Shown here one piece after another: positions 1-6,614 of a stretch of 30,748 nt of DNA (its first letter is position 1; the number at the start of each line of letters is the position of its first letter). A program made the position numbers and the translations under genes. The stretch comes from Prevotellaceae bacterium UBA4372 (lineage in GTDB: Bacteria; Bacteroidota; Bacteroidia; Bacteroidales; Bacteroidaceae): assembly GCA_002391275.1 (NCBI GenBank), contig DGSC01000051.1, positions 1-30,748 on the forward strand. The letters run 5' to 3'. Below the pieces are notes generated by a model. That model did not search any database and was not told the origin of the DNA. It saw nothing but the letters and a program-made list of their open reading frames with translations.

Positions 1-228
1 ATCAACGGCACCTTCGGCTACCGCGACACGCCCATCGCCAACACCAACTTCATTGGTGACTTCGACGTGCAATGGCTTCTCACGCCGTCGGGCAACCTAA
101 GTTTGAAAGCCTACAGCGAGACCAACGACCGCTATTTCACTAAGACTGCACTCACGACTCAAGGCATAGGCATCCAAGTGAAGAAAGACTGGAACAACCT
201 CCGTGAACTCTTCCGCCGACGCAAGTAG
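1..228 (+). CDS. TamB-like translocation/assembly protein, C-terminal end (5' truncated by window)
   Basis: An open frame runs from base 1 to a TAG at 226-228 and gives the last 75 residues of a larger protein. The visible part (QWLLTPSGNLSLKAYSETND, then a short basic tail ending LRELFRRRK) resembles the C-terminal beta-rich end of the very large TamB/DUF490 proteins of Bacteroidetes, which span the periplasm and help insert or transport material to the outer membrane. Alternating polar and apolar residues and the phrase on added axial strands ending near the stop fit a beta-strand C-terminus. The N-terminus lies outside the window, so domain order cannot be checked. A strong hairpin at 331-370 follows the gene. 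Family assignment is from sequence style rather than a catalytic motif, so it is moderate. Confidence 0.65.
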   Translation: MNGTFGYRDTPIANTNFIGDFDVQWLLTPSGNLSLKAYSETNDRYFTKTALTTQGIGIQVKKDWNNLRELFRRRK

Positions 229-330
229 AAGACTTTGCCGGACAGGCTATTATTCCAATCTGCACAAAAGCAGCCAAAAACAAATGTAATGATATAAGCA
301 TTATGCCGACAGCTATATCATTGCCAAAAT

Positions 331-370
331 AAATCCCCCCTCAACCACAGCGGTTGGGGAGGGATTTTTC
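331..370. terminator. Bidirectional rho-independent terminator between tamB-like gene and ribosomal operon
   Basis: A stem of about 16 bp pairs AAATCCCCCCTCAACC with GGTTGGGGAGGGATTT around a short loop, with one mismatch and one wobble pair. The plus strand ends in TTTTT. The minus strand reads ATTTATTTT after the stem. It lies between two convergent transcription units (plus-strand gene ending at 228, minus-strand operon ending at 436) and can serve both. Confidence 0.75.
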
Positions 371-435
371 ATTGTGGCCTATGCAGTCCGACGAAGGGAT
401 GCATGGCATTTTGGAAGTTCTGTTGTTTGCGAAGA

Positions 436-591
436 TTAGTTCTTGAAGAAGTCCTGAACGGCTTCGTTGGGAACCATACGCTCATCGAAAGAGTAAGAAC
501 CTTTTTCGTTCTTAACCATCTTGATGACCTTTGTGTAGCTACGGCCATCGGTCTTGCCCGTTTGCAGGGTAGCGACTGTTTTCTTTGCCAT
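436..591 (-). CDS. DUF4295-family small basic protein (51 aa)
   Basis: The minus strand encodes a 51-residue protein starting MAKKTVATLQTGKTDGRSYT and ending VQDFFKN, with ATG at 591 and TAA at 436-438. It matches the DUF4295 family, a short basic protein of Bacteroidetes normally encoded directly after rpmG. It starts 14 nt after the rpmG stop, so it is the third gene of the rpmB-rpmG operon. The location, basic N-terminus and size suggest a ribosome-associated role, but no function is established that I can cite, and this is inference. It is too short for many gene callers, yet the operon position and complete frame make it convincing. Confidence 0.85.
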   Translation of the reverse strand: MAKKTVATLQTGKTDGRSYTKVIKMVKNEKGSYSFDERMVPNEAVQDFFKN

Positions 592-605
592 TGTGCTTCA
601 GTTTT

Positions 606-794
606 TTATTTGATTTCCTTATGAACCGTCATGCGCTTGAGAATAGGATTGTACTTCTTCAACTCGAGGCGCTCAGGAGTGTTCTTTCTGTTCTTCGTGG
701 TGATGTAGCGAGAGGTGCCGGGGAGGCCGCTCTCCTTCATTTCTGTGCATTCGAGGATCACCTGGACTCTATTGCCTTTAGCTTTCTTTGCCAT
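606..794 (-). CDS. rpmG: 50S ribosomal protein L33
   Basis: A 62-residue protein beginning MAKKAKGNRVQVILECTE and containing the L33 signature SRYITTKNRKNTPERLELKKYNP. L33 is a small protein of the large ribosomal subunit near the E site. The usual two CxxC zinc pairs are absent (only one Cys is present), so this is the zinc-independent C-minus form. It is the middle gene of rpmB-rpmG-DUF4295, 44 nt downstream of rpmB and 14 nt upstream of the DUF4295 gene, and is probably driven by the promoter at 1130-1160. Confidence 0.95.
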   Translation of the reverse strand: MAKKAKGNRVQVILECTEMKESGLPGTSRYITTKNRKNTPERLELKKYNPILKRMTVHKEIK

Positions 795-838
795 GATTTT
801 CTACAGTTTAATAGGTTAAAAGTGTTAGCACTCAAAAC

Positions 839-1075
839 TTACTGGAGATAACCCTTAGCAGCAGCCTGCTTGATGGCAGCGTCCAGACCAATCTTGTTGA
901 TCAGGCGCAGGCCGGCAGCAGAGATGTTGAGGCTAATCCAGCAGTCTTCCTCTACCCAGTAGAACTTCTTGGTGAAGAGGTTTACGTCAAAGACGCGCTT
1001 TGTGCGGCGCTTGGAGTGAGACACGTTGTTACCGTGCATCGCTCTTTTTCCGGTGATTTGACAAATCTTAGACAT
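839..1075 (-). CDS. rpmB: 50S ribosomal protein L28
   Basis: A 78-residue protein starting MSKICQITGKRAMHGNNVSH, the typical L28 N-terminus, and ending AAIKQAAAKGYLQ. An upstream in-frame start at 1105 would add ten residues (MEVTKGKIRK), but the conserved family N-terminus places the start at 1075. L28 is a large-subunit protein. Only one Cys is seen, so this is a zinc-free form. It is first in the rpmB-rpmG-DUF4295 operon, with a canonical Bacteroidetes promoter about 55 bases upstream of the start codon. Confidence 0.95.
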   Translation of the reverse strand: MSKICQITGKRAMHGNNVSHSKRRTKRVFDVNLFTKKFYWVEEDCWISLNISAAGLRLINKIGLDAAIKQAAAKGYLQ

Positions 1076-1129
1076 CTTTCTAATCTTTCCTTTTGTAACT
1101 TCCAAAAATTACTTCTTCCAAACAGGGCG

Positions 1130-1160
1130 CAAAGGTACAGTTTTTTTCCTTATCCCCAAA
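1130..1160 (-). promoter_or_regulatory. Bacteroidetes-type promoter for rpmB operon
   Basis: On the minus strand TTTG (1157-1160) is followed after 19 nt by TACCTTTG (1130-1137). This matches the -33 TTTG and -7 TAnnTTTG consensus used by the primary sigma factor of Bacteroidetes. Transcription would start near 1122-1127 and leave a leader of about 50 nt before rpmB. The tail of pncC ends at 1178, so the operon has its own promoter just past that gene. Confidence 0.8.
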
Positions 1161-1177
1161 GTTTTTTTCGTTTTTTT

Positions 1178-1681
1178 TCACTCTTCTGGTGTAGGAAAGT
1201 CTTTTTCGAGCTTTTCAAGTAGCATTTTCAAGGCTGTTAGGGTTGCACGTGCAACATTCTCGTCGCGACCATCGTCGCCCGAGAGTTCTCGAACTAAAAC
1301 TTCTTCGTAAGTTCCTACAGCAACATAGATCGTACCCACCGAAGCTTCTGGGCCTCCACCAGGACCAGCATAGCCAGTGACGGCCACGGCATAGTCTGTC
1401 TGCAAACGTTCAAGTGCACCTTTAACCATTGCCTTGGCAACCTCTTCGCTAACAGCACCTTTCTCTGCAAGTAATTCTGCCGGGACGTCCAGCAACTGCG
1501 TCTTCAGTTCGTCAACGTAGGCCACTACTCCACCCCGAAAATAATTACTTGCTCCTGGCATGGATGTGATAGACGCTGCTACCAGTCCTGCCGTACAACT
1601 CTCGGCGGTCGACAAAGTCTTCCCGGCACGCCACATATACTCGCTGATTTCTCTCGAAATAACTTTTGCCTGTATGTTCAT
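1178..1681 (-). CDS. pncC: CinA C-terminal domain protein, probable nicotinamide-nucleotide amidohydrolase
   Basis: A 167-residue single-domain protein with the CinA C-terminal signature: LSTAESCTAGLVAASITSMP near the N-terminus, YFRGGVVAYVDELK, GAVSEEVAKAMVKGA and AVAVTGYAGPGGGPEASVGT. This family deamidates nicotinamide mononucleotide to nicotinic acid mononucleotide in pyridine-nucleotide salvage and acts in the cytoplasm. The N-terminal MoCF-like domain of full-length CinA is missing, as in the PncC form, and the length of about 165 residues is normal for that form. It lies 44 nt downstream of tsaD in the same direction and is probably the last gene of map-tsaD-pncC. The start ATG at 1681 is the only one giving the conserved N-terminus. 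Confidence 0.9.
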   Translation of the reverse strand: MNIQAKVISREISEYMWRAGKTLSTAESCTAGLVAASITSMPGASNYFRGGVVAYVDELKTQLLDVPAELLAEKGAVSEEVAKAMVKGALERLQTDYAVAVTGYAGPGGGPEASVGTIYVAVGTYEEVLVRELSGDDGRDENVARATLTALKMLLEKLEKDFPTPEE

Positions 1682-1725
1682 CGATTCATTAACTATTAAA
1701 CATTTTATTTTAGCTATGACAACTC

Positions 1726-2925
1726 TTACAACGCCACTCGGCTATATGCCGGAGCTTCCATCGGACAAAAATCTTTGTCGGCATACTTGAAAGCGCCTGT
1801 GATGGCTATCATAGCGGCATTATCGGTCGTATAGCTGAATTTAGGAATATAGATAGTCCAGCCGTAGCGTCGGGCATGGTCTTTGAAGGCTTCACGAAGC
1901 CCTGTGTTGGCACTCACACCTCCTGCGACAGCAACATGCTTAATATTCAAGTCCTTGGCTGCGCGGCGCAGTTTGTTCATGAGGATGTCTACGATGGTTT
2001 TCTCCAACGAGGCTGCAAGGTCCTCCTTGTGGTGCTCGATAAAATTGGGATCTTCCTTCAACCAGTCACGTAAGTTGTAGAGGAACGAAGTCTTCAGGCC
2101 GCTGAAACTGTAGTCGTAGCCAGGAATTGCAGGCTTCGAGAAATGGAATGCCTCTGGGTTTCCCTGCCGCGCTAAGCGATCGATAATCGGACCTCCAGGA
2201 TAGCCTAAGCCCATCACCTTAGAACACTTATCAATAGCCTCGCCGGCTGCATCGTCGATGGTCTGCCCAATGATTTCCATATCATTGTAAGCCTTCACGA
2301 GCACAATCTGCGAGTTTCCGCCGCTCACCAGCAAACAGAGGAAGGGGAATGGAGGCTGTCCATCTCCCTGCTCCACCTTGTTGGAAGTTTGTTGGACGTT
2401 TTGTGAACTGTTATCGTTCAAGGATGACTTAGCCTCTTGAAGATGACGATTCTCCTCTCCTTGAGAAAGGGGTTGGGGCTTGGGACTCTCCTTGATGAAA
2501 TGTGCCAGCACATGGCCCTGCAAATGGTTGACGTCAATCATTGGTATGCCAAGCGATGCAGCCAGGCCCTTAGCGAAACTCACGCCTACGAGCAGCGAGC
2601 CCATCAGCCCTGGTCCACGAGTGAAAGCGATGGCGCTCAGTTCATCCTTGGTAACACCTGCTCGCTTCAGTGCCTGATCTACTACGGGTACTATATTTTG
2701 TTGATGCGCGCGCGAGGCCAATTCGGGTACTACGCCACCATAAGCCTCATGCACTGCCTGCGACGCCGTAACGTTTGACAGCAGATAGCCGTCGCGGATG
2801 ACGGCCGCCGACGTGTCGTCGCATGAGGATTCGATGCCGAGGATGATAGTATGGGACTCTCCCCCCGCCCTCCCTGTTAGGGAGGGAGCAGAATCCTTTG
2901 CTGATGGGTTGTTTAATATCTTCAT
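1726..2925 (-). CDS. tsaD: tRNA N6-threonylcarbamoyladenosine biosynthesis protein TsaD, with two extra repeat-encoded segments
   Basis: TsaD transfers the threonylcarbamoyl group to A37 of ANN-reading tRNAs and is essential in most bacteria. The core is clear: ILGIESSCDDTSAAVI (28-43), FTRGPGLMGSLLVG (101-114), the metal-ligand pair HLQGH (H134, H138), LLVSGGNSQ (198-206), and SYTTDNAAMIA with the third ligand D368. The protein has 399 residues against about 335-340 for the family. The surplus has two parts. One is an N-terminal stretch of about 25 residues in front of IILGIESS. The other is about 45 polar residues (147-191) between GHVLAHF and PFPFLCLLVSGG. Both include peptides encoded by GC-rich palindromic repeats (2855-2889 and 2451-2491). 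The frame stays open, so the gene is probably functional. It sits between map and pncC. No alternative ATG lies between the extension and the core. Confidence 0.93.
   Translation of the reverse strand: MKILNNPSAKDSAPSLTGRAGGESHTIILGIESSCDDTSAAVIRDGYLLSNVTASQAVHEAYGGVVPELASRAHQQNIVPVVDQALKRAGVTKDELSAIAFTRGPGLMGSLLVGVSFAKGLAASLGIPMIDVNHLQGHVLAHFIKESPKPQPLSQGEENRHLQEAKSSLNDNSSQNVQQTSNKVEQGDGQPPFPFLCLLVSGGNSQIVLVKAYNDMEIIGQTIDDAAGEAIDKCSKVMGLGYPGGPIIDRLARQGNPEAFHFSKPAIPGYDYSFSGLKTSFLYNLRDWLKEDPNFIEHHKEDLAASLEKTIVDILMNKLRRAAKDLNIKHVAVAGGVSANTGLREAFKDHARRYGWTIYIPKFSYTTDNAAMIAITGAFKYADKDFCPMEAPAYSRVAL
2451..2491. repeat. GC-rich palindromic repeat copy inside tsaD
   Basis: The plus strand reads TCTCCTCTCCTTGAGAAAGG followed by GGTTGGGGCTTGGGACTCTCC. 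It is a degenerate relative of the 35-bp repeats at 2855-2889, 2960-2994, 25540-25575 and 25657-25691: a runs-of-C arm, a small palindrome of CTCTCC/GGAGAG type and a GACTCTCC-like edge. In tsaD it encodes about residues 145-159 (KESPKPQPLSQGEEN) within the 45-residue insertion. Relationship to the other copies is judged by eye. Confidence 0.6.
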
Positions 2926-2994
2926 TATTCTTTAAATATCTATTCCTTGTTAGGTAACCGCTCCCTCCCTAACAGGGAGGGCGGGGGGAGAGTC
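2855..2994. repeat. Inverted pair of 35-bp GC-rich palindromic repeats across the map-tsaD junction
   Basis: Bases 2855-2889 begin GACTCTCCCCCCGCCCTCCC and end GTTAGGGAGGGAGC. Bases 2960-2994 are their exact reverse complement (35 of 35). Each arm also holds its own small palindrome (CCCTCCCT, then AGGGAGGG). The spacer is 70 bp. The left copy lies inside tsaD and encodes APSLTGRAGGES (residues 13-24). The right copy abuts the map stop codon at 2995-2997. The pair resembles a miniature inverted-repeat element, or two independently placed REP-like units. The same head-to-head layout recurs at 25540-25691. Confidence 0.85.
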
Positions 2995-3858
2995 TCAGTG
3001 CGTCAGCACCTCCACCCCATGTTCGGTCATCACGAACGTGTGTTCCCACTGGGCGCTCGGCAGCTCATCTTCGGTGACGATGGTCCATCCGTCGTCCTCA
3101 TCGCAGAACACCTCCCAAGTGCCCATGTTGATCATCGGCTCAATGGTAAACACCATGCCCGGCACCAAGAGCATACCAGTGCCCTTGTGGCCGTAGTGAT
3201 CCACATCCGGCTCTTCGTGGAACTCCAGTCCCACGCCATGACCGGCCAGATCGCGTACGACAGAGAAACCATTCTTATGTGCATGCTTCTGGATTGCGTT
3301 GCCGATGTCACCCACATAGACATAAGGTTTCGAGCACACCTCCTCGCCTATCTTCAGGCACTCCCAAGCGACGTCGACCAACTTCTGCCAGCGTGGGTCT
3401 GTCTTACCGCCAACGACATACATACGGGAGGCATCGGCATAGTAGCCGTCGAGGATGGTTGTGCAGTCCACGTTGATGATGTCGCCGTCCTCAAGCACTT
3501 CCCATTCGTTTGGGATGCCGTGGCAAACGACTTCATTGACGCTCGTGCAACACGATTTAGGGAAACCTTCGTAGCCCAAGCAAGCTGAGATGGCACCATG
3601 GTCTGCTGTGTACTTAGCCACCATATCATCAATCTCAAGCGTCGACATCCCCGCATGAATCTTATCCGTTAGCATATCCAGGATGCCAGTATTAATGACG
3701 CCCGCACGTCGGATGCCCTCTATCTGCTCGGGAGTCTTTATGAGTTTGCGCGAAGGAACTATCTTGCCACGTTCCTGTGCAGCAAGTATGATGCGGTCCA
3801 TCTCTGTCAGTTCCTGACCTTTTTCGATGGTCCAGCTATATTTCTTTTTTCCGTTCAT
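2995..3858 (-). CDS. map: Methionine aminopeptidase type I
   Basis: The enzyme removes the initiator methionine from new proteins in the cytoplasm. The metal-binding set of the M24A family is present: NVDCTTILDGYYADASR (two Asp ligands), AGHGVGLEFHEEP (His), FTIEPMINMG (Glu) and a final Glu in the HTFVMTEHGVEVL context. The start at 3858 (MNGKKKYSWTIEKGQ) gives 287 residues, the usual size including the short N-terminal extension of Bacteroidetes forms. The frame stays open upstream to 4020, but that part is repeat-like DNA upstream of the predicted promoter and does not look like protein. The gene is first in map-tsaD-pncC. The promoter at 3864-3895 sits so close to the start that the mRNA may be nearly leaderless. 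The stop codon directly touches the GC-rich repeat. Confidence 0.95.
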   Translation of the reverse strand: MNGKKKYSWTIEKGQELTEMDRIILAAQERGKIVPSRKLIKTPEQIEGIRRAGVINTGILDMLTDKIHAGMSTLEIDDMVAKYTADHGAISACLGYEGFPKSCCTSVNEVVCHGIPNEWEVLEDGDIINVDCTTILDGYYADASRMYVVGGKTDPRWQKLVDVAWECLKIGEEVCSKPYVYVGDIGNAIQKHAHKNGFSVVRDLAGHGVGLEFHEEPDVDHYGHKGTGMLLVPGMVFTIEPMINMGTWEVFCDEDDGWTIVTEDELPSAQWEHTFVMTEHGVEVLTH

Positions 3859-3863
3859 GGCCG

Positions 3864-3895
3864 CAAAGTTACGACTAAGTGGCCGAATAACCAAA
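3864..3895 (-). promoter_or_regulatory. Bacteroidetes-type promoter for map
   Basis: Minus-strand TTTG (3892-3895), a 20-nt spacer and TAACTTTG (3864-3871) match the TTTG/TAnnTTTG consensus. The last base of the -7 box lies only five bases before the ATG at 3858, so transcription would begin at or within a few bases of the start codon. Confidence 0.7.
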
Positions 3896-3972
3896 TTTAT
3901 TTCCCTATTTCCCAACGAGAGTCCATAAGAACAGTTGAATGAAATCAAAATTCTCAGCAACAAGACAAATCT

Positions 3973-4041
3973 ACACGGCCAGCCGCAAAGGCCTTTTCGC
4001 CTTACCGTTTTGGCCAACACGGCCAGCCGAATTGTTTAATG
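3973..4041. repeat. 13-bp direct repeat and possible repeat-element remnant upstream of map
   Basis: The gap 3859-4191 contains no convincing gene. It holds the map promoter, this repeat and the terminator at 4121-4153. ACACGGCCAGCCG occurs at 3973-3985 and again at 4017-4029. The second copy continues as GGCCAGCCGAATTGTTTAAT, which resembles the right ends of the two large elements at 9585-9606 and 22057-22079 (GTCAGCCGAATTGTGAATCA in the first). It may be a fragment of that element's right end. The match is short and judged by eye. Confidence 0.4.
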
Positions 4042-4120
4042 CGGCCTAAGAGTTTTGATTGTCCACCTTAAAGAATTAACGATATCTCATATAGTCGATG
4101 GAAACAACGATACCAGAAAA

Positions 4121-4153
4121 CAAAAAAGCCTCTCTGCCCAAAGGCAAAGAGGC
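4121..4153 (-). terminator. Rho-independent terminator after the SH3-like secreted protein gene
   Basis: On the minus strand GCCTCTTTGCC, a short loop and GGCAGAGAGGC form an 11-bp stem with one mismatch, followed by TTTTTT. It begins about 40 bases after the stop codon of the gene at 4192-4986. Confidence 0.85.
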
Positions 4154-4191
4154 TAATATAATAGTAGAAATGAAGTAGATGTTATGAAGGC

Positions 4192-4986
4192 TTATTCCGT
4201 GTACATCCAATGCCATTCATTGTCGCCAACGAGGCCGAAATACACATCGGAAGTATTGGTGAATTTATCCACATTCGAGAAAAGGTAGTTCACAATTTGC
4301 GGATTACGGGCCAACTTCTCTACGCCTGAAGTATCAGCAGGGAAGAGAGCTGCAGGGATTTTAAGCATATACTCTCCTTCATTTCCCTCAATTTTGAGGG
4401 AAGCACCTTCATATTGCTCACAAGAAATGCTCTTTGTGAAAACAAACATGCCATCAACATACTTCCCAAGTTTGATGTAAGGGGCATCATACAAACCATA
4501 AAAAAGTTGAATGCAGCAATCCTTGTATGGACCTTCCGCTATCTTTGCCACATGATAACCTCCCCATTCCATCTTTGGAGCTGGAAGTGACAATGGACGG
4601 CGAGCGACCTGTGTGCAAAACTTCTTCATGACGTATGCACGTTTGCTGTACTGTGCTTCCAGAACATCAATGGAATAAAGGATCTGATACCAGTCGCCAC
4701 TCTCGGATAAAACCGGAGCCAAATCCGTGTGAGCTACTTGTTCAAATTCTGACCGTGGAGCACGAGCGCTGAATTCAGGGACAGCAGCACAATCGTAACA
4801 GTCTTCGACACCAACAAGTAGCAGACGAGGACTCTTTGCATCGGGTGACTTCCGAAGGTTTACTCCTTCCTTTATTTTAACAAAGGTATTGTACTTAGGA
4901 GCATCTACAATAAATGGAGTTTGAGCGTAAAGGGTAAAGCCCAAGGACAAACCAACAATCGTTAGAAATAACTTTTTCATATTCAT
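4192..4986 (-). CDS. Secreted SH3-like protein of unknown function
   Basis: I do not recognise a named family. The protein has 264 residues with a signal peptide (MNMKKLFLTIVGLSLGFTLY, probable cleavage after A21 in YAQ), so it is exported to the periplasm or beyond. Residues about 34-60 (TFVKIKEGVNLRKSPDAKSP) have the look of a bacterial SH3-like domain, which often binds cell-wall peptides. The rest is a mixed alpha/beta region with no catalytic motif that I can see. It contains cysteines at CYDC and CC (about residues 63-66 and 157-158) that could form disulfides. ATG codons at 4986 and 4980 are both usable; MKKLF at 4980 is an equally good signal-peptide start. The gene stands alone with its own terminator at 4121-4153. 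Confidence 0.75.
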   Translation of the reverse strand: MNMKKLFLTIVGLSLGFTLYAQTPFIVDAPKYNTFVKIKEGVNLRKSPDAKSPRLLLVGVEDCYDCAAVPEFSARAPRSEFEQVAHTDLAPVLSESGDWYQILYSIDVLEAQYSKRAYVMKKFCTQVARRPLSLPAPKMEWGGYHVAKIAEGPYKDCCIQLFYGLYDAPYIKLGKYVDGMFVFTKSISCEQYEGASLKIEGNEGEYMLKIPAALFPADTSGVEKLARNPQIVNYLFSNVDKFTNTSDVYFGLVGDNEWHWMYTE

Positions 4987-5175
4987 TAATTATAGATAAA
5001 TGCCGGTTGAATCTCTAAACCTATTAATAATTATGGTAATAATCGACATGGTTCTTTATTAGAATCCACTAAATTATGACTGCCATGAAAAAAGGAATAA
5101 CAAGTATCTTGCAATCGCTGCAAAAATAGAAAGATTTAATGAGACACCAAAGAAAACCAAGAAAAAAATGGGGGG

Positions 5176-6603
5176 CTACGCCTTTTTCCGCATAAGCCAT
5201 AGACCAAAAGCCGTAATAAAACCGTTGAGGAGGAGAAGCTCGTAGCCAAAATGGTACTCCCAATAGGCAGCAGATACCGACGAAAGAATGTAGCAGAGGA
5301 TGGGCGCTACGATGCAGATGACAGGTATGGCACGCGGTGCAGGCTTGATATTATCAGGCAAAAACAGACCGAAAGCGAAGAGGCCAAGCAGAGGACCATA
5401 GGTGTAGGACGCTATGATGTAGACGGCATCGATGACACTGGTGCTGTTCAGGGCCCGGAAGGCAAGAATGACAAAAAGGACGAGGGCAGCCATACCTATA
5501 TGAACAATTCGACGCAGGCGCTCGTCTGTCGGGCGGTTAAAGAGATCGATGCAGGTTGAGGTCGTAAGAGCCGTAAGAGCACTGTCGGCACTTGAGAGAG
5601 CTGCTGCCACGATACCTAATGTGAAGAAGGCAAGGGCAGCCTGTCCAAGATGACCGCCACCACATAGCAGCGGCAACACCTGATCGCCTGATGAGGGAAG
5701 CTCTATATGGTGATGACCTGCAAAAATGTACATCATGACGCCGAGGCTGAGGAACAGGAGGTTGACGGGGACGTAAAGAAGACCATTGACGAGCATATTC
5801 TTCTGTGACTCGTGAAGGGTGCGGCAGGTGAGGTTCTTCTGCATCATGTCCTGGTCAAGTCCTGTCATTACAACTACGATGAATGCACCGCTAAGGAACT
5901 GTTTCCAGAAGTACTGCCGGCTGCTCCAATCTGAAAATTCAAAGACACGGCTCATTGAACTGCCACGAACAGCAGCATAGGCATCACCTATCCCCCACCC
6001 TTCGGCTAAAAGCAAAGAATTGATGATGAGAATAAGTGCCACGAGCAGCACAAGAGTCTGAAGGCAGTCTGTCCAAACAATTGTGGCTATGCCTCCACGG
6101 TGGGTATAAAGCCATATAAGCAGCAGACAGACAGAGGCTGTAAGCCAGAACGGAAAGCCCAACGCATCGAAGACTATACTCTGAAGAATAAGGCAGACGA
6201 GATAGAGACGAACAGAGGCACCAAGCAGTTTGGAAAGAAGGAAGAAGACTGAACCTGTGCGATATGCCGTAAGGCCGAAGCGGCGTTCAAGGAAAGCATA
6301 AATAGACGTAGTGCCCAGACGATAATAGACTGGCAGCAAGACAAAGGCCACTATGGCATAGCCGGGAATGAAACCGAGGCACATCTGCATGTACGTCATA
6401 TCAGTGGCGCGCACCATACCAGGCACACTGACAAAGGTGACACCGCTAAGCGAAGCCCCTAACATGCCAAAGGCGACAGCCCACCAAGGTGAGCGTCGCC
6501 TTCCACTATAAAAGGTGTCGTTGTCGGCTCGGAGGGCGGTGAAACGCGCCAGTGAGGCCAACAGCAAGAAATAAGCTAAAATCAGGACAACGGTCAGCTG
6601 CAT
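5176..6603 (-). CDS. Sodium:solute symporter (SSS family), substrate unknown
   Basis: A 475-residue integral membrane protein of the SSS (SLC5-like) family that should couple Na+ entry to uptake of an organic solute across the inner membrane. About 12-13 hydrophobic helices are visible. The family-typical segments are FGMLGASLSGVTFVSVPGMV (TM2 region with the small-residue Na+ site), GGIATIVWTDCLQTLVLLVA, and ALAFFTLGIVAAALSSADSA, the TM8 region whose Ser residues contribute to Na+ binding in relatives. Length is normal for the family. I chose the ATG at 6603. A GTG at 6615 would overlap the last base-triplet of the upstream acidic-protein gene and add four residues. The 9-11 nt spacing implies co-transcription with that gene. 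The substrate cannot be told from the sequence. Confidence 0.9.
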   Translation of the reverse strand: MQLTVVLILAYFLLLASLARFTALRADNDTFYSGRRRSPWWAVAFGMLGASLSGVTFVSVPGMVRATDMTYMQMCLGFIPGYAIVAFVLLPVYYRLGTTSIYAFLERRFGLTAYRTGSVFFLLSKLLGASVRLYLVCLILQSIVFDALGFPFWLTASVCLLLIWLYTHRGGIATIVWTDCLQTLVLLVALILIINSLLLAEGWGIGDAYAAVRGSSMSRVFEFSDWSSRQYFWKQFLSGAFIVVVMTGLDQDMMQKNLTCRTLHESQKNMLVNGLLYVPVNLLFLSLGVMMYIFAGHHHIELPSSGDQVLPLLCGGGHLGQAALAFFTLGIVAAALSSADSALTALTTSTCIDLFNRPTDERLRRIVHIGMAALVLFVILAFRALNSTSVIDAVYIIASYTYGPLLGLFAFGLFLPDNIKPAPRAIPVICIVAPILCYILSSVSAAYWEYHFGYELLLLNGFITAFGLWLMRKKA

Positions 6604-6614
6604 GAGCACCGTCA

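Noticed and set aside
2947..3588. Plus-strand open frame of 213 codons antisense to map
   Set aside because: It is the reverse-strand shadow of a conserved enzyme with all catalytic motifs, in GC-rich DNA, and begins in the repeat.
3859..4020. Extension of the map frame upstream to 4020 (54 extra residues)
   Set aside because: The added part lies upstream of the predicted promoter, covers repeat-like DNA and has no family similarity; MNGKKK at 3858 is the conserved start.
5069..5263. Small minus-strand open frame overlapping the symporter end
   Set aside because: It overlaps the conserved symporter C-terminus in another frame and has no coding features of its own.
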